Below are positions 1 through 10,801 of a DNA stretch of 64,000 nt, piece after piece. How positions within the stretch are numbered: the stretch's first letter is position 1; the number at the start of each line of letters is the position of its first letter. The translations under genes and the position numbers were made by a program. This DNA comes from Ulota crispa (lineage: Eukaryota > Streptophyta > Bryopsida > Orthotrichales > Orthotrichaceae). Location: assembly GCA_963920765.1 (NCBI GenBank), contig OY987242.1:22406002-22470001 (forward strand), read 5' to 3'. The notes under the pieces were generated by a model, which saw nothing but the letters and a program-made list of their open reading frames with translations, had not been told where the DNA came from and searched no databases.

Positions 1-897
1 CTTTCTTACCGCATCACCATTTCTAGGTAAATTAATTATCCATTCTCCACCGACCACAAAAGGGGAGTTACACCTTCTTTAAGGGGAAATGCTCCCATTC
101 ACTCTTATTTTCACTTTGGACACAAACTTCTCATTCCTCATAAAAGTTTCATTCTTGGAGAAGGTGTGAATACTCAAGTGTAAACTGTAAAGGGGTCCTT
201 ATCATAGAATACACCATACAGTGAAACATCTCTTATTGCATGGAAACGGTGGGGAGTGTAATTTAATAATATGCACACAAAGAGGTTCAAGTGCCATAAG
301 TCATTTATATCAACATGTGCATGATGATGATGACGTACAAATGACTAGGTTGTCCCCGTCATGTCAAGTCATGACGGACGGATGATCGATAGGACGTCAA
401 GATTCACCTCCAAAGTCCATCAGGATGTGTCCGTCAACAGAACCGTTGACAGCAGATGAGAACAGCCTCTAGACGGACGTTCTGTGGTCCGCGGTGGACA
501 ATTTTGATAAACAAAATACCTCAATGGATGGCCTGAGTCAACGAACTTCATCCATGGCTTGGATGGACCGTCAGTTTAGGGGACGGATTGTGATGGGTCA
601 GGATGCGTCATGACATCTCGACATGAAAAGCCCACGTCACGTCAATTTTTTGACAACCCTGACAAATGGTAGGTGGCTCATCTAAAAAATTCAGTTATAG
701 ATGACTGCTTTCCATTAACACTAATTGGTAAAAAGAAAAGACACCAATGAGAGTACATTATATTTTGCAAGTGGTCCCACTGTGACAAAAATAACTCCAT
801 CCGTGCTTATTGCAACACACTTTATGCACATAGGGAGTATGCATTTTAAGAAGTACACTTTATTATGCAAATAGGGAATTTGCATTATGGGAGGTCT

Positions 898-1149
898 CAC
901 TATATTAGGTAAATTGGGGAAAATAGTACATTATGGACCTTTCACTATTTTTGCCATTATGTACGTATTAGCATATCACAAAAAAATAAGCATGAATTTT
1001 CTTGTATAATAGTGAAGTCTTAGTGATTGCCTCCAAGAATTTTGATAATTACAACTTTTGAGCAATAGCTATGCCTACATTTACTGATGTGAAGTTAAGG
1101 TGGAGTAGAAAATGGTCCCTCCGTTTTTCCCAATTTACCTAATATGGTG
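898..1149. mobile_element. MITE, CACYATATTAG family
   Basis: The ends are inverted repeats: CACTATATTAGGTAAATTGG on the left, mirrored by the right end at 1125-1149. The interior matches, in reverse orientation, the copy at 4069-4333 in intron 2 of the polyamine oxidase gene (shared words around ATGGTCCCTCC and the GTAATTATT/AATAATTAC stretch). There is no coding capacity. The target duplication is not clear. It lies directly next to the TTAA element that starts at 1151. Confidence 0.7.
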
Positions 1150-1150
1150 G

Positions 1151-1803
1151 TTAACCCCTGAATGCCCAAGGCACCCAATTTAAGTGTTTGCAAAACTTTG
1201 AAGACAAATAAAATCTTCTCAAATTACTATTTTTGGTATTTTCTTTTGAACACAAGTTTGTTTTGAAGTCTATTTTTAGTATCAAAATCTGATTTTGAAA
1301 ATGAATGTTCATGATTTTTCTATTCAAGATTTTGTACAAGGGTGTCCACTGCAATCTTGAGTTTTTTAGTGTTGGAAGATCTTGAAAATGAGCCTCAAAT
1401 ACACTAGAGCTTGGAGAAAAATCCGCATTAGAAATCTATATAAAAAAATACAGAAGTAAATTTTGAAAGTTGTAGATTGGTTGAGGTTAAACATTTAATG
1501 ACCTTAAACCTTATATTTTTTTGATGACCAACTTTTTAGGTTTGACATGTGAAATGAGGATTAGAAAACTTCAAGTCACTTTTGTAGTTTTAACACCCTC
1601 ATGTTCAAATGTTATAATCTTTCAAACTATAAGTGATATTGATGTGTTTTCTTTTTCCATGTAATCTCTAACATGTCAAGTTTAAATTATTGTACGGTTA
1701 CAGTTTAAAAAAACTTGATGAGATTTATGAAAAGATTGGTTGATTGTTCACTTTCCTAAAAATGCCCAGAAGTTCAAAAAAGCCTTGGACATTTAGGGGT
1801 TAA
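1151..1803. mobile_element. TTAA-flanked element (TTAACCCCT...AGGGGTTAA), subfamily 1
   Basis: The left end reads TTAACCCCTGAATGCCCAAG and the right end is its near-perfect inverse, closing with TTTAGGGGTTAA. A second short copy of the right end (ATTTAGGGGTTAA) follows at 1807-1818. The interior is AT-rich and non-coding. It matches the degenerate element at 22,408-23,065, sharing for example the segment around GATTTTGAAAATGAATG and GGGTGTCCAYTGCAA. The TTAA at both ends agrees with a piggyBac-type target duplication. Confidence 0.75.
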
Positions 1804-2583
1804 GCATTTAGGGGTTAAAGCCGTTGACCGTGGTCCCGGCCCCTGAGGGAGGCCATGAGGCGTCACTGCACCCTGACCGGCACAGAGCTAATTCTGAAGC
1901 TCAAATTTGGCGTTACACAGCTCACGAGCGACATGCTGGTTCAAGTTTAGAACCGGGATTCATTGTACATGAACTGCCAACAGTGCCCAACACCATATGT
2001 CATTACGTTTCCAGAACAAACTAATCTTTATATACTAAAAAAAGCAAGGCGTCTTAATAAAGAGTCTCAGAAAATCGTGTAATCTCATGTGCCTTGATAA
2101 GATCGACAAGTCCACAGTCCACTATCCTTCGGGAAGTCCAATCACGAGTAGGTATCAGAACTTTGGGCTCCAGGCCTCCAGCTACGGTGCCCAACTGTCC
2201 ATATGGGCTTGGACACCAAGTTCTGAACATCTGACAGTGTAGCTTGGTAATTAGGACCTTATTTTTTGCTAATGAATGTCACAGACCAAATTTAAAAGAT
2301 AAACCCAATAAAATTTACAGCAATCCACATCGCTAGCTAGGTCCTGCCGGGTTTAATTTCTTAGCAAAATTTTGCCTAAATTTTACCTCAAAAACTTGCA
2401 AGCGACCGTCACCGTGTGAAAATATGGATGAAATTGTCAAAATTCTTCCTGGAAGAAATCCCAATGCACCAAATTTTGGATGGAAGTAGCTTATATTAGC
2501 ATGTTTTGGATGAACTTTCATATACCATTCATTTGTACTAATTTTAGATAAATTTTCCTTACCCCTGCATTATGGGGTGCGGG

Positions 2584-2712
2584 CCGTGCTTTTTGTTGCA
2601 CCTACCACACGCCACATGCCCTCACACAAATGGAGAATTTTGAGAGGGAGAGAGAAACATTGATCCAATTTATGACATGGTGACCTCATGAGGCCCAAAA
2701 AAAAAAACACTG
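2584..2712. mobile_element. Short hAT-like MITE with 8-bp target duplication
   Basis: The 129-bp element has imperfect terminal repeats (CCGTGCTTTT at left, AAAACACTG at right) and is flanked on both sides by GGTGCGGG, a perfect 8-bp direct repeat (2576-2583 and 2713-2720). The interior carries CCTCATGAGG and a GAGAGGGAGAGAG tract that also mark the copies at 4384, 32,052 and 48,867. An 8-bp duplication with CAGTG-like ends is typical of hAT elements. Confidence 0.8.
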
Positions 2713-2801
2713 GGTGCGGGTCTCTCTACGTTGACAAAAACAAAAATTAAACCCTGACATGCGGTCTAGCAAAGTAGAGTACTGCGCTCGCAAGCCCAAA
2801 A

Positions 2802-2807
2802 CACGTG
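2802..2807. promoter_or_regulatory. G-box (CACGTG) upstream of polyamine oxidase
   Basis: CACGTG in the context ACACGTGGGC lies about 130 bases before the polyamine oxidase start codon. bZIP and bHLH factors bind such sites in plant promoters, often in ABA or light responses. The regulatory role is inferred from sequence and position only. Confidence 0.45.
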
Positions 2808-2937
2808 GGCCGAGCTTCACTCCCATGCTAGCCAGGTGCCCCTGATCGCTATCTCTCTCTCGCTCAACTATTTGTAGGCTTCAGCTGCGTAAGAGGAAGT
2901 TCATTTGTGGTGTAGTCTCGTTCCTGGAGTTGCAGCG

Positions 2938-5900
2938 ATGGCGACCTCGGCTTTTCAGCTCTGCCTGGTGACTTTGCTGCTGTTCGGATCTGCAGTTGTG
3001 GCGAGAGTTATCGGTGATAACACGGAGCTTGATCGACACCACCGTCATGTTGAAGTGATCATCATCGGTGCCGGCATGTCTGGTACGTCGATATCGTTAC
3101 AATAGGTTCAAGTCTACGTCGACGTCAGTGATAGTGAAGTGGGTTGAAGATCGAGGAAGGCCTACTCGCTCTACACAATCACATTCTGTCAATGCGTTTG
3201 TGTAAAAAGTTTAGTGCGGAAAAGTTTCAAGGAACTGTGCTTTCCCATAATCCAAGGACAATATTACAGTAACAGAGGTTTCCCCAGATGGATATGATGG
3301 GGTTCTGGAATATTCACGCACTTCATTTTTTGTTTCTTATCTTTCATGCTCACAATCAATTCTTTCAAACGATTCTCGGCATTAAGAAAGAAAATGCAGG
3401 AGACGTGAATGAATCGGTGGTGCCAATGGGGGCCAGATGATGAGCAGTACTCACCTCGGAAGAGAGCTCTGATTCTGGGTTGTCGGTGATCAGTGTGCAC
3501 TGTTTGTTTGTGTGACTGATTGACTGTGGCGACGTGGATGTCCTGTTTGGTACAATGTACGGGGAGTACCGGCATTTAGTTATTTAGATACAAGCTTAGC
3601 CGGTTGATTTTAAGAACTACCGAATTGAATTGAAAAGTTTAAGAAAAAAATCGACCCTTTAGGAGGAAGAAAAGAGAAATATATATTTTATTTCTTTAGG
3701 CTTAACTGGGAGTATACTCTAGACAATTGAGTGTAGGATATTGGCCGGTTAAGTTAAAAAAACTCTCCGGACTGTGGTGCGGTGTTGCAGGTATCAATGC
3801 AGGAAAACGTCTGTCGGAGAAAGGCATCCGGGACTTCGTGATTCTTGAGGCTAGAAAGGAGATTGGCGGGAGGATGATGACGCACAACTTTGGCGGACTC
3901 ACTATCGAGAAGGGTGCAAACTGGATTGAAGGTGTTGGTGGGAAGAAGGTTAACCCAATTCTTCCCATCGCTAAGAAGATTAACCTCAAGAATGCCCGGT
4001 CGGACTTTGATAACATCACCAACAACATCTATGGTTGCAAGTGAGCGAACTCATTCCTGATTGCACATCACACCATATTAGCTAAATTGGGAAAACTCGA
4101 GGGACCATTTTGGTTCTTTTTGTCCTCCACCTTCATTTTACACACAATAAATGTAAACAAAGTTATAACTCAAAGTTGTAATTATTTGAAAATCTTGGAG
4201 GTGATCACTGAGACTTCACTATTGTACAAGAAAATGCATGCTTGTTCTTTTGTAATATACTAAATTGTACATAATGATAAAAATAGTGAATGTCTCAAAA
4301 TGTATTATATATCCCAATTTATCTAATATGATGTTAGTTGTCAACCTTCACAATTTGTTAGAAAAAATTTGCAAATGTGGGAGCACTGTTTTATTTTTGG
4401 GCCTCGTGAAGCCACCTTGTCAGAGATTAGACCGATGCTCTTCTCCCCCTCTCGAAATTCTCCGAAGGCATGTGGCCTGTGGTAGGTGAAAAAAAAAACA
4501 GTGTGGGAGTTCGAGATTGGGTTATCATATTCTAACGTACCTTGTAATTTGCTCCAGTGGCACTGTTGATGGTGACGTCAGCGCCGCTGCAAGCACGCGC
4601 ATCGGAGAGCTCTACGAATCCACCGAGACGCTTGCTCTGTCTCTGGCGAACTCGAACGAGACCGACGTGAATGTACTCACGGCACAGCGGTTCTTCACCG
4701 GGTACGTTGCAGCACCGGGATATCCCATATAACCAGTCATTCCTCGTATTGTCCGCTTCTAAGATCGACATTTGTGGGAAAATAACAAAAATGGTTCAAT
4801 CAGTGGTATATATCCATCGTTAAGGTCGAACTCACAGCAATCCTATATTTGTTAATTTGGGAAAAATACTTTCCCAAAACAGATTGTGAGATATTGAATT
4901 TTGTATTTGTGAGAATATTATTGTGATTTAACCCCTTAACAACCAAGCAAGTTGAAGCAACCATAGGAAATAATATGTATAGTGCTGTATAATTGACATT
5001 TGCTACCAACAAAAAGTTTTAATTTGCGATCTTGACTATCTCACTAGAATAGCGTTGATCTATGTTCTAACTTCTTTGTTGATTTCAAATGTAATGAAGA
5101 TATAGATGTATTTCAAATACAAGAAGAATACAACGTATTGTATTACCTACTACGATTACTTAGACATTTCAGAGCTAAAGTGAGATTTTTTATGATTCCT
5201 TCAAGATATTCCATCATTGATGTAAGGTCTTGAAGAAATCATCATGAAATTCACTCCAACTCACCTAAAAACGGTTAAAATTAAAATTTCAGAAGTCCCA
5301 AAATTGGGATTTTTTCAAACATGAACTAAGATTGTGTTCGGCGTTATGTAATCGTTTTTCTGCAAGCTGTAAGGTTGATTTGACAGGGCTGTTGACGATG
5401 TGAGGTGGTATTGATTGCAGAATCCCGAGCAATCCTGTGGAAATGGCAGTGGACTACTACCACAACGATTACGAGTTCGCAGGTTCGATGATGTACCTGA
5501 TCGTTTCTGCAGTGGCTTTTATGTACGTTTAGATTAAAAAGTATGTCGCCTTTAACGTCATATTCGTTAATTTGGGAAAACGATGGGTACCATTTTGTAC
5601 CTCACTTTAATCCAAACTAGCCACTTTAATTTAATTAAAGAGGTCACCTTAAACCTAGTTAATGAATCTCTATCCTAATTTTCAAAGTTAATGAGTTTTT
5701 TTGTTGAAAAGAGCGTACTTCTGAAAGATTTATATCTCATTTGATTGAATAATAGTCAACGGATTCCCAATTCAATGAATATGACATTATCTAGAAAAAA
5801 AAACTAGAAGTCTCACTTCGTATGCTTTTTCCCAAATCAACGAATTTAAAATAACGTTTAAGTTGATTACCGTCAAGCTGTGAAACATTCCGGTGCTAAT

Positions 5901-8900
5901 TGAGTGGCAACTGGATAAATTTCACAGAGCCTCCACGTGTGACGAGTTTGAAAAGCACGCAGCCGCTCTCCACTTTTGAGGATTTTGGAGAAGAATTGTA
6001 CTTTGTGAGCGATCCTCGTGGATACAAGTCTGTTGTCCATGAACTCGCCAACTCGTACCTGAAGAACAAGAATGGAAACATCACCGATCACCGGTTGAAG
6101 TTGAACAAGGTATAAACTGCTCGTCTTCCTTGGAATGAAAAATGTTTGAGCCCTTCAGAACATCTAACACAGTATTTGTTAATTTGGGAAAAAAACACAA
6201 TTTTGGAACTTTTGGATTTTAAGTTTTTGACTTCTTCAAGCCGTACATCAATGATGAAATACCTTGAAAATGTTATAAAAGAACTCACTCTAAATCATCA
6301 AAAAATATTTTTAAAAATGCGAAATTCAGTATCCCCGAAATCCATTTTGGGAAGGACTCTTATCCAAATTAACTAATATGGTATGATTCTGCAAAATCGA
6401 CCAATGTGATGACCACTTGACTATGAAATGAACTTTAAGCATCTGTTGTGAGTACAGTTGCGGTGAACAATTCGGATAATATCTAGTTATTCGTTAATTT
6501 GAGAAAATGCATATAAAATGGGACTTTTGGTTTTTTTTTTTTTTTTTTTCTTTCAGAAAATGTCATACTTATTGAATTGGGAATTTATTGACTATTTTTC
6601 AATGAAATGAGAATGATACATATCTTCTAGAAATATGCTCTTTTTGGACAGAAAGTTCATTAACTTTTAAATTTTTTGACAAAAGTTCATTAACTAGGTT
6701 TAAGGTGATCTCTTGAATTTAAATTAAGGTGACTATTTTGGATTAAGGTGAGGCACAAAATGGCACCCATCGTTTTCCCAAATTAATGAATAAGAAGATA
6801 AATTTATCTTCTTGCAGACTGTTCGAATGGTGGAGTTTACCAAGTCTGCAGTGCGAGTGACGACTGAGGATGGATCGGTGTACACATCTGACAGCGCCAT
6901 TGTGTCCGTCAGCATCGGAGTGCTTCAGAGCCCTCTCATCGACTTCGTGCCTGATCTGCCAGTAAGTGCACCGTCACGAACACATTTCACACATTACAAT
7001 GCTAAGGAAATCTCAATTATGAATACCACACTCACCGTTACTATTCAGCCTCACTGCGACCAATTCTCGCTCGAGGCCGGTTTTCTGACTGATTGCTACT
7101 TTCCTGCAGTTCTGGAAGCTCAAGGCTATCTACTCATTCAACATGGCCGTGTACATGAAGATCTTTCTCAAGTTTCCTTCATGTTTCTGGGATACTAACC
7201 CGGGGGCGAAATTCTTTTTGTACTCCGATGAACGCCGCGGTTATTATCCAGTTTGGGAGGTAAGTCAGTTGCCGTTTGCAAAATCACTCCAATGTCTTCG
7301 TCATCAAAGTTTCTCTGTTTCACAACTGCTGCAGATACTCCAAGGATTAAATTAGAAGTTTCTTCTGTCTTTAAGCCTGTTTATGGTTTGAAAGTATACG
7401 ACTAATATTTTTCTAGTTTATAGACACTCTTCTATATCTTTATCTGATTAGTCATCAATATTTGTAGTTTTTCAATGTTAAAAGTAAGGAACTGATATAT
7501 GCACACCAGGGGTTGATATTTGCACACCCCCTGGGATAAGTTTTAGATTTCTACCATCAAAAAGCTGAATTGGAGAACTTAGAGACCTTGATTTTGTCTA
7601 AATTCACAAAAAGGGTTGCAATTGAACAACACCCAATGAAAAAGCTTAAGTAAGGGAAAATGTTTTATTTTTATTTTGTTTGTAAAAAAATATAAGCTTT
7701 TTCATTGGGTGTAGTTCAATTGCAACTTCTTTTGTGGTTCTAGACTAAATCATAATCTCCAAGTCCAAATTTGAATTCAAATTTTTCAAATTTAGCTTTT
7801 TGATGATGGAAATTTATAATTAACACCATATTAGATAAATTGGGAAAAATAGGGGTTCCATTTTGTACTCCACCTTCAACCCAAAAAATCACTTTAAACC
7901 AGATTCAAAAGTATCATATTCAGTTTGAGCCACTAAGATTTTTTCCCTCCCAAATTCCTCCTCTCAGGTGAGGGCACGTGTACCAAAAAAATTGTTGGAG
8001 CTTGAATTAAGTTGATCATCTTAATCCTCAGAAGTCCCAAAATGTACTGTTTTTCCTAATTTGTTTTTCCTAATTTATCTAATATGATGTTAATTTGCCT
8101 CCCAGGGGTGTGCATATATCAAACCCCGGTGTGCACATATTAACTCCCTGTTTATTGTTAACAGTAATGTGCTGTAGTAAAAATTCAATTCTGTATCTAC
8201 GTAATAAAAACACTCGACAATTGAAGCTGTAATCAACAATCTACGAATAAGGACCTATTTTGGAATTACAGTACAATTTTTGTGAGAATGGTGAACTTAC
8301 GGTAATGATTTGCATTGGATTTGGTATGCAGAACCTTGACGAGGAGTTCCCGGGAAAGAATGTGCTCATGGTGACGGTCACGGACGAGGAGGCTCGTCGC
8401 ATCGAGCAGCAGCCAGACAGCGAAACCCTAGACGAGATCATGCTAGTGCTCCGCAACATGTTCCCTGGAAAAGAAGTCCCTACAGCGGACAACATCTTCG
8501 TGCCGAAATGGTTTACTGATCCCCTTTTCCGAGGGTCCTTCTCGAACTGGCCTATCGGTGTCGACGACCTCGTCTTCAAGCGCCTTCAGGTTTGCATTTG
8601 AATTTGAATTTCATGGCCCTCTTTCTGATCGTTTGTCCCGCCAGTTTTTTTGGGAGCGACTAGGTGGACACCCATTGAGATTATTATTATTTCAAAATAT
8701 GAAATAAAATCAAAGCAATACTTTAGCGTACATTTGCGTTTTACAAGTGCTGCAAACATACAACAAATTTGTCTCATTTGTGACATGGTCAGGAGTCAAA
8801 CTAGTTGCTTCATTCATTTAGTAATTTGACTCCTAACTGTGTCACAAATGAGGCAAATTTGTTGTATGTTTGTAGCGCTTGTAAACACAAATGTATGCTA

Positions 8901-10801
8901 AAATATTTCTTTGGTTTTATTTCATATTTTTACATAATAATAATCTCAAATTTAATAGATTTGGTTATGGGGGTGTTTGCGTAGCAATTGGGGGGTGTCC
9001 ACCTAGTCGGTCCCTTTCTTTTTGAAATGCAATATTTGTAAATTTGGAAAAAAACCCCACTTTTTGGACTTTTGAATTTTTCATTTCTAAGAATTTTTAG
9101 GTGATTTGAAGTGCATTTTATGATGATTTCTTCAAGGCCTTACATTATTGATGAAACATCTTGAAGGAATAATCAAAAATTCACTTTGAATCACCAAAAT
9201 ATTCTCACGAACTCAAAATCCAATATCCTCAAAATCCGTTTTAGGAATTTTTCTTTCCCAAATTAACGAGTATCATGTGTTTATGGCTTACGAACGGGTG
9301 TTTTTCTGCTTGGCAGGCGCCAATTTCGTCGGTGTACTTCACTGGAGAGCATACAAGCCCCAAGTACAATGGCTACGTCCACGGAGCTTACCTTCAAGGT
9401 GCCTATAGAAAAGTCTTGGGGAAATCACAAATAGGGGCACAATTTCAAAAGAACAATTTGAAAATTTCAGGATATAATTTTGGTTTGGACTTAGTACATT
9501 TAAATACATTACATGAAATGTTAGCTAAATTCCAAAAAACTTAGAAGCCTCTCCAAACCTAAATAAGGAAAATTTAATAATGGGGTCTTGAAATTCTACC
9601 CCTATTTGTAAATAGTTTGAACCTATGTCCCTGTTTGTAATGTTTTTCATTTTTGTGCCCCTTTTTGTAATTTCCCCAAAATTCTTACTCACACTATCTT
9701 CATTGTTTTGCATGATCTGCGATTGTGGAGGACATGACTATTAGTAGAATGGTAGGACTGTCTCGTTTTCTGATGCGATTATATGTTTTGGTCGTGCAGG
9801 TATCTCTACCGCAGATGCTTTGTGGAAATGCAAGCACCGTGGCAAGTGTGCTAAGACCATCCAAGCAGAGTTGAACCTTGAAGAGGAATTTGGAAGCATT
9901 CTTGATTTGGTAAGAGATTTTGCAGCGCCGCTAATTTGTTGTTCTTGTCGTTGGTTTCCTCCGGCTCAATCAATGAAAGTATGAAACTGTTTCTTATAAG
10001 GGAAAATTTCATGAATACCCCTGAAGTTTGCAGTATTTTCATAGATACCTTTGCTTTTCAGAAATTTGACAAATACCCTTGGACCAAAAATTCTAAGCGT
10101 TTGTTTTGTTGTGCATGTCACTTCTGTTCTTCCTTTATGGGCACATTGCTTCATTTTTGTTTCATCACATTCCCTTCTTCAACATTGGTTATGAAGAAAG
10201 TACAAGCACAACAAATAAATGCCTGAAAATTTTGGTCCAAGGGTATTTGTGAAATGCACAGGGGTATATATGAAAATATGGCAAACTTCAGGGGTATCCA
10301 TGAAATTTTCCCTTGTTACAATTTACAGATAAAGTATCGGAGATGTTTAAACTAACAGTAACTTTCCACTCAAGTCGGGTGTTCACTTTCGTTGCTATTG
10401 ATTGTCACATTGAATAGTCAATTATCAAGAGCAGGAAGTCTTAAGGAGATTATTTAACTTATTGTGAAGTTGATCCAAAGAATTTTGATGTTCAGAATAA
10501 TCATGTGAATATTTTTTTCAACCACTGTCTCGTATCATTGAAAGTTATACTGATCACTAGTTTAACTTTTGCCATACCAAGGAAAGAGGCACTGCCACAA
10601 CTGCCTTAGTTATGAATGTTTGTACTTGTCTTGCATGAAAACGACGGTGTTGATTTTGTCTAGATTTGGAGAAGAATGTGATCTCTAATAATTATTGTTG
10701 CTTCTAATGAAATGCAGGAACGAGAGAAACATGATCAGAAATGGAGCCATGTACTTAGCAAGCTTGAAGCAGAGTTAGAGGTAGCTAAGAGACAGGTTTA
10801 A
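2938..10801 (+). CDS. PAO: Polyamine oxidase, apoplastic maize-PAO type
   Basis: FAD-dependent polyamine oxidase that oxidises spermidine or spermine and releases hydrogen peroxide. I join 11 exons: 2938-3082, 3791-4040, 4558-4701, 5421-5482, 5928-6109, 6818-6961, 7110-7259, 8332-8589, 9317-9398, 9800-9909, 10718-10801, giving 536 residues in one open frame. The N-terminus is a signal peptide (hydrophobic stretch at about residues 7-21), pointing to secretion. The FAD-binding motif IIIGAGMSG spans exons 1 and 2. Further family signatures are GGRM, GANWIEG, the active-site lysine region [21 protein letters not shown], and the C-terminal FAD segment [20 protein letters not shown]. The start is the ATG at 2938; an upstream in-frame TTG is not used. 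Unlike the maize enzyme as I know it, the protein continues about 47 residues past the conserved end as a charged, helix-prone tail. Eight of ten introns contain recognisable inverted-repeat elements. Family assignment is secure; individual splice sites are inferred. Confidence 0.92.
4069..4333. mobile_element. MITE, CACYATATTAG family, in PAO intron 2
   Basis: The left end CACACCATATTAGCTAAATT is mirrored by the right end CCAATTTATCTAATATGATG. The interior is an inverted relative of the element at 898-1149. It is non-coding and lies wholly within intron 2. Confidence 0.75.
4384..4501. mobile_element. hAT-like MITE in PAO intron 2
   Basis: A second copy of the family seen at 2584-2712, in opposite orientation. 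The ends are CACTGTTTT and AAAACAG, and the 8-bp sequence TGTGGGAG flanks both sides (4376-4383 and 4502-4509). It lies about 50 bases before the exon 3 acceptor. Confidence 0.72.
4843..5321. mobile_element. Degenerate MITE in PAO intron 3, apparently carrying a nested TTAA element
   Basis: The left part, TATATTTGTTAATTTGGGAA, matches the TTAATTTGGGAAAA family found in other PAO introns. The segment at about 5180-5320 matches, in inverse orientation, the interior of the copy at 9027-9277. Between them, from 4928, lies TTAACCCCTTAAC followed by sequence shared with the TTAA element at 43,750-43,971 (for example TTTGCTACCAA then AAGTTTTAATTTG). The right end of the nested copy is eroded, so its limit at about 5,160 is approximate. 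Confidence 0.5.
5552..5861. mobile_element. MITE, TTAATTTGGGAAAA family, in PAO intron 4
   Basis: The left end, TTAACGTCATATTCG followed by TTAATTTGGGAAAA, is mirrored by TTTTTCCCAAATCAACGAAT and ACGTTTAA at the right. The segment with GGGTACCATTTTGTACCTCA is repeated in inverse orientation in the copy at 6487-6793. It fills most of the intron. Confidence 0.7.
6164..6388. mobile_element. MITE, TTAATTTGGGAAAA family, in PAO intron 5
   Basis: The left end, AGTATTTGTTAATTTGGGAA, is mirrored by CCAAATTAACTAATATGGT on the right. The interior resembles the copy at 9027-9277 (ACTTTTGGATTTT near the left, AATCCATTTTGGGAAGGA near the right). Non-coding. Confidence 0.65.
6487..6793. mobile_element. 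MITE in PAO intron 5, inverse copy of the intron 4 element
   Basis: The terminal repeats are TTATTCGTTAATTTGAGAAA and TTTTCCCAAATTAATGAATAA. The right half is the reverse complement of the left half of the intron 4 copy (5552-5861), for example AAAATGGCACCCATCGTTTT. A run of about 20 thymines sits at 6531. The two oppositely oriented copies flank exon 5. Confidence 0.7.
7486..8149. mobile_element. Foldback element in PAO intron 7, TATGTGCACACC family
   Basis: The left end has GATATATGCACACC and then TTGATATTTGCACACC; the right end mirrors these with GTGTGCATATATCAAACC and GTGTGCACATATTAACTCC. The arms include an inverted pair around ACCCAATGAAAAAGCTTA. The same family occurs at 47,450-47,841. 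The element is interrupted by another MITE at 7820-8093. Confidence 0.8.
7820..8093. mobile_element. MITE nested inside the intron 7 element, flanked by TTAA
   Basis: The terminal repeats are AACACCATATTAGATAAATT on the left and AATTTATCTAATATGATGTT on the right, and each side lies in TTAA (7820-7823, 8090-8093). It interrupts the right arm of the 7486-8149 element, so it inserted later. The end sequence relates it to the copies at 898 and 4069. Confidence 0.75.
8652..9014. mobile_element. Long-hairpin MITE in PAO intron 8
   Basis: Nearly the whole element folds back on itself. The left arm begins GGGAGCGACTAGGTGGACAC and the right arm ends GTGTCCACCTAGTCGGTCCC. Inner arms pair as well, for example CAAATTTGTCTCATTTGTGA with TCACAAATGAGGCAAATTTG. 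Non-coding. Confidence 0.8.
9027..9277. mobile_element. MITE, TTAATTTGGGAAAA family, in PAO intron 8
   Basis: The left end, GCAATATTTGTAAATTTGGA, pairs with CCCAAATTAACGAGTATCAT at the right. The interior is shared with 6164-6388 and with the inverse segment in intron 3. It ends about 40 bases before exon 9. Confidence 0.65.
9416..9680. mobile_element. MITE in PAO intron 9
   Basis: Terminal inverted repeats of about 26 bases: the left begins TTGGGGAAATCACAAATAGG and the right ends TTTTTGTAATTTCCCCAA, with GGGGCACAA/TTGTGCCCC inside them. The interior is AT-rich and non-coding. Confidence 0.75.
9998..10314. mobile_element. Long-hairpin MITE in PAO intron 10
   Basis: The left arm starts AAGGGAAAATTTCATGAATA and the right arm ends ATGAAATTTTCCCTT. 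Inner arms also pair, for example TGGACCAAAAATTCT with AATTTTGGTCCA and TTGTGCATG with a matching inner segment. The transcript would form a near-complete 317-base hairpin. Confidence 0.8.

Larger units (their letters stand above)
1..2937. other. Gene-free upstream region with dispersed repeats
   Basis: No coding region is supported here; open frames are short and have no recognisable family features. Positions 350-660 are rich in GACGGAC and GTCATGAC words, suggesting a degenerate inverted element. Three better-defined elements (898-1149, 1151-1803, 2584-2712) are listed separately. The last 140 bases or so, CT-rich and carrying a G-box, are the likely promoter and leader of the polyamine oxidase gene. 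Confidence 0.6.

Noticed and set aside
1794..1818. TTTAGGGGTTAA words resembling the plant telomere repeat TTTAGGG
   Set aside because: They occur singly at element borders, never as tandem TTTAGGG arrays, and are explained as transposon ends.
2905..2937. Eleven-codon N-terminal extension of polyamine oxidase from TTG at 2905
   Set aside because: Plant initiation uses ATG; the ATG at 2938 gives a normal signal peptide.
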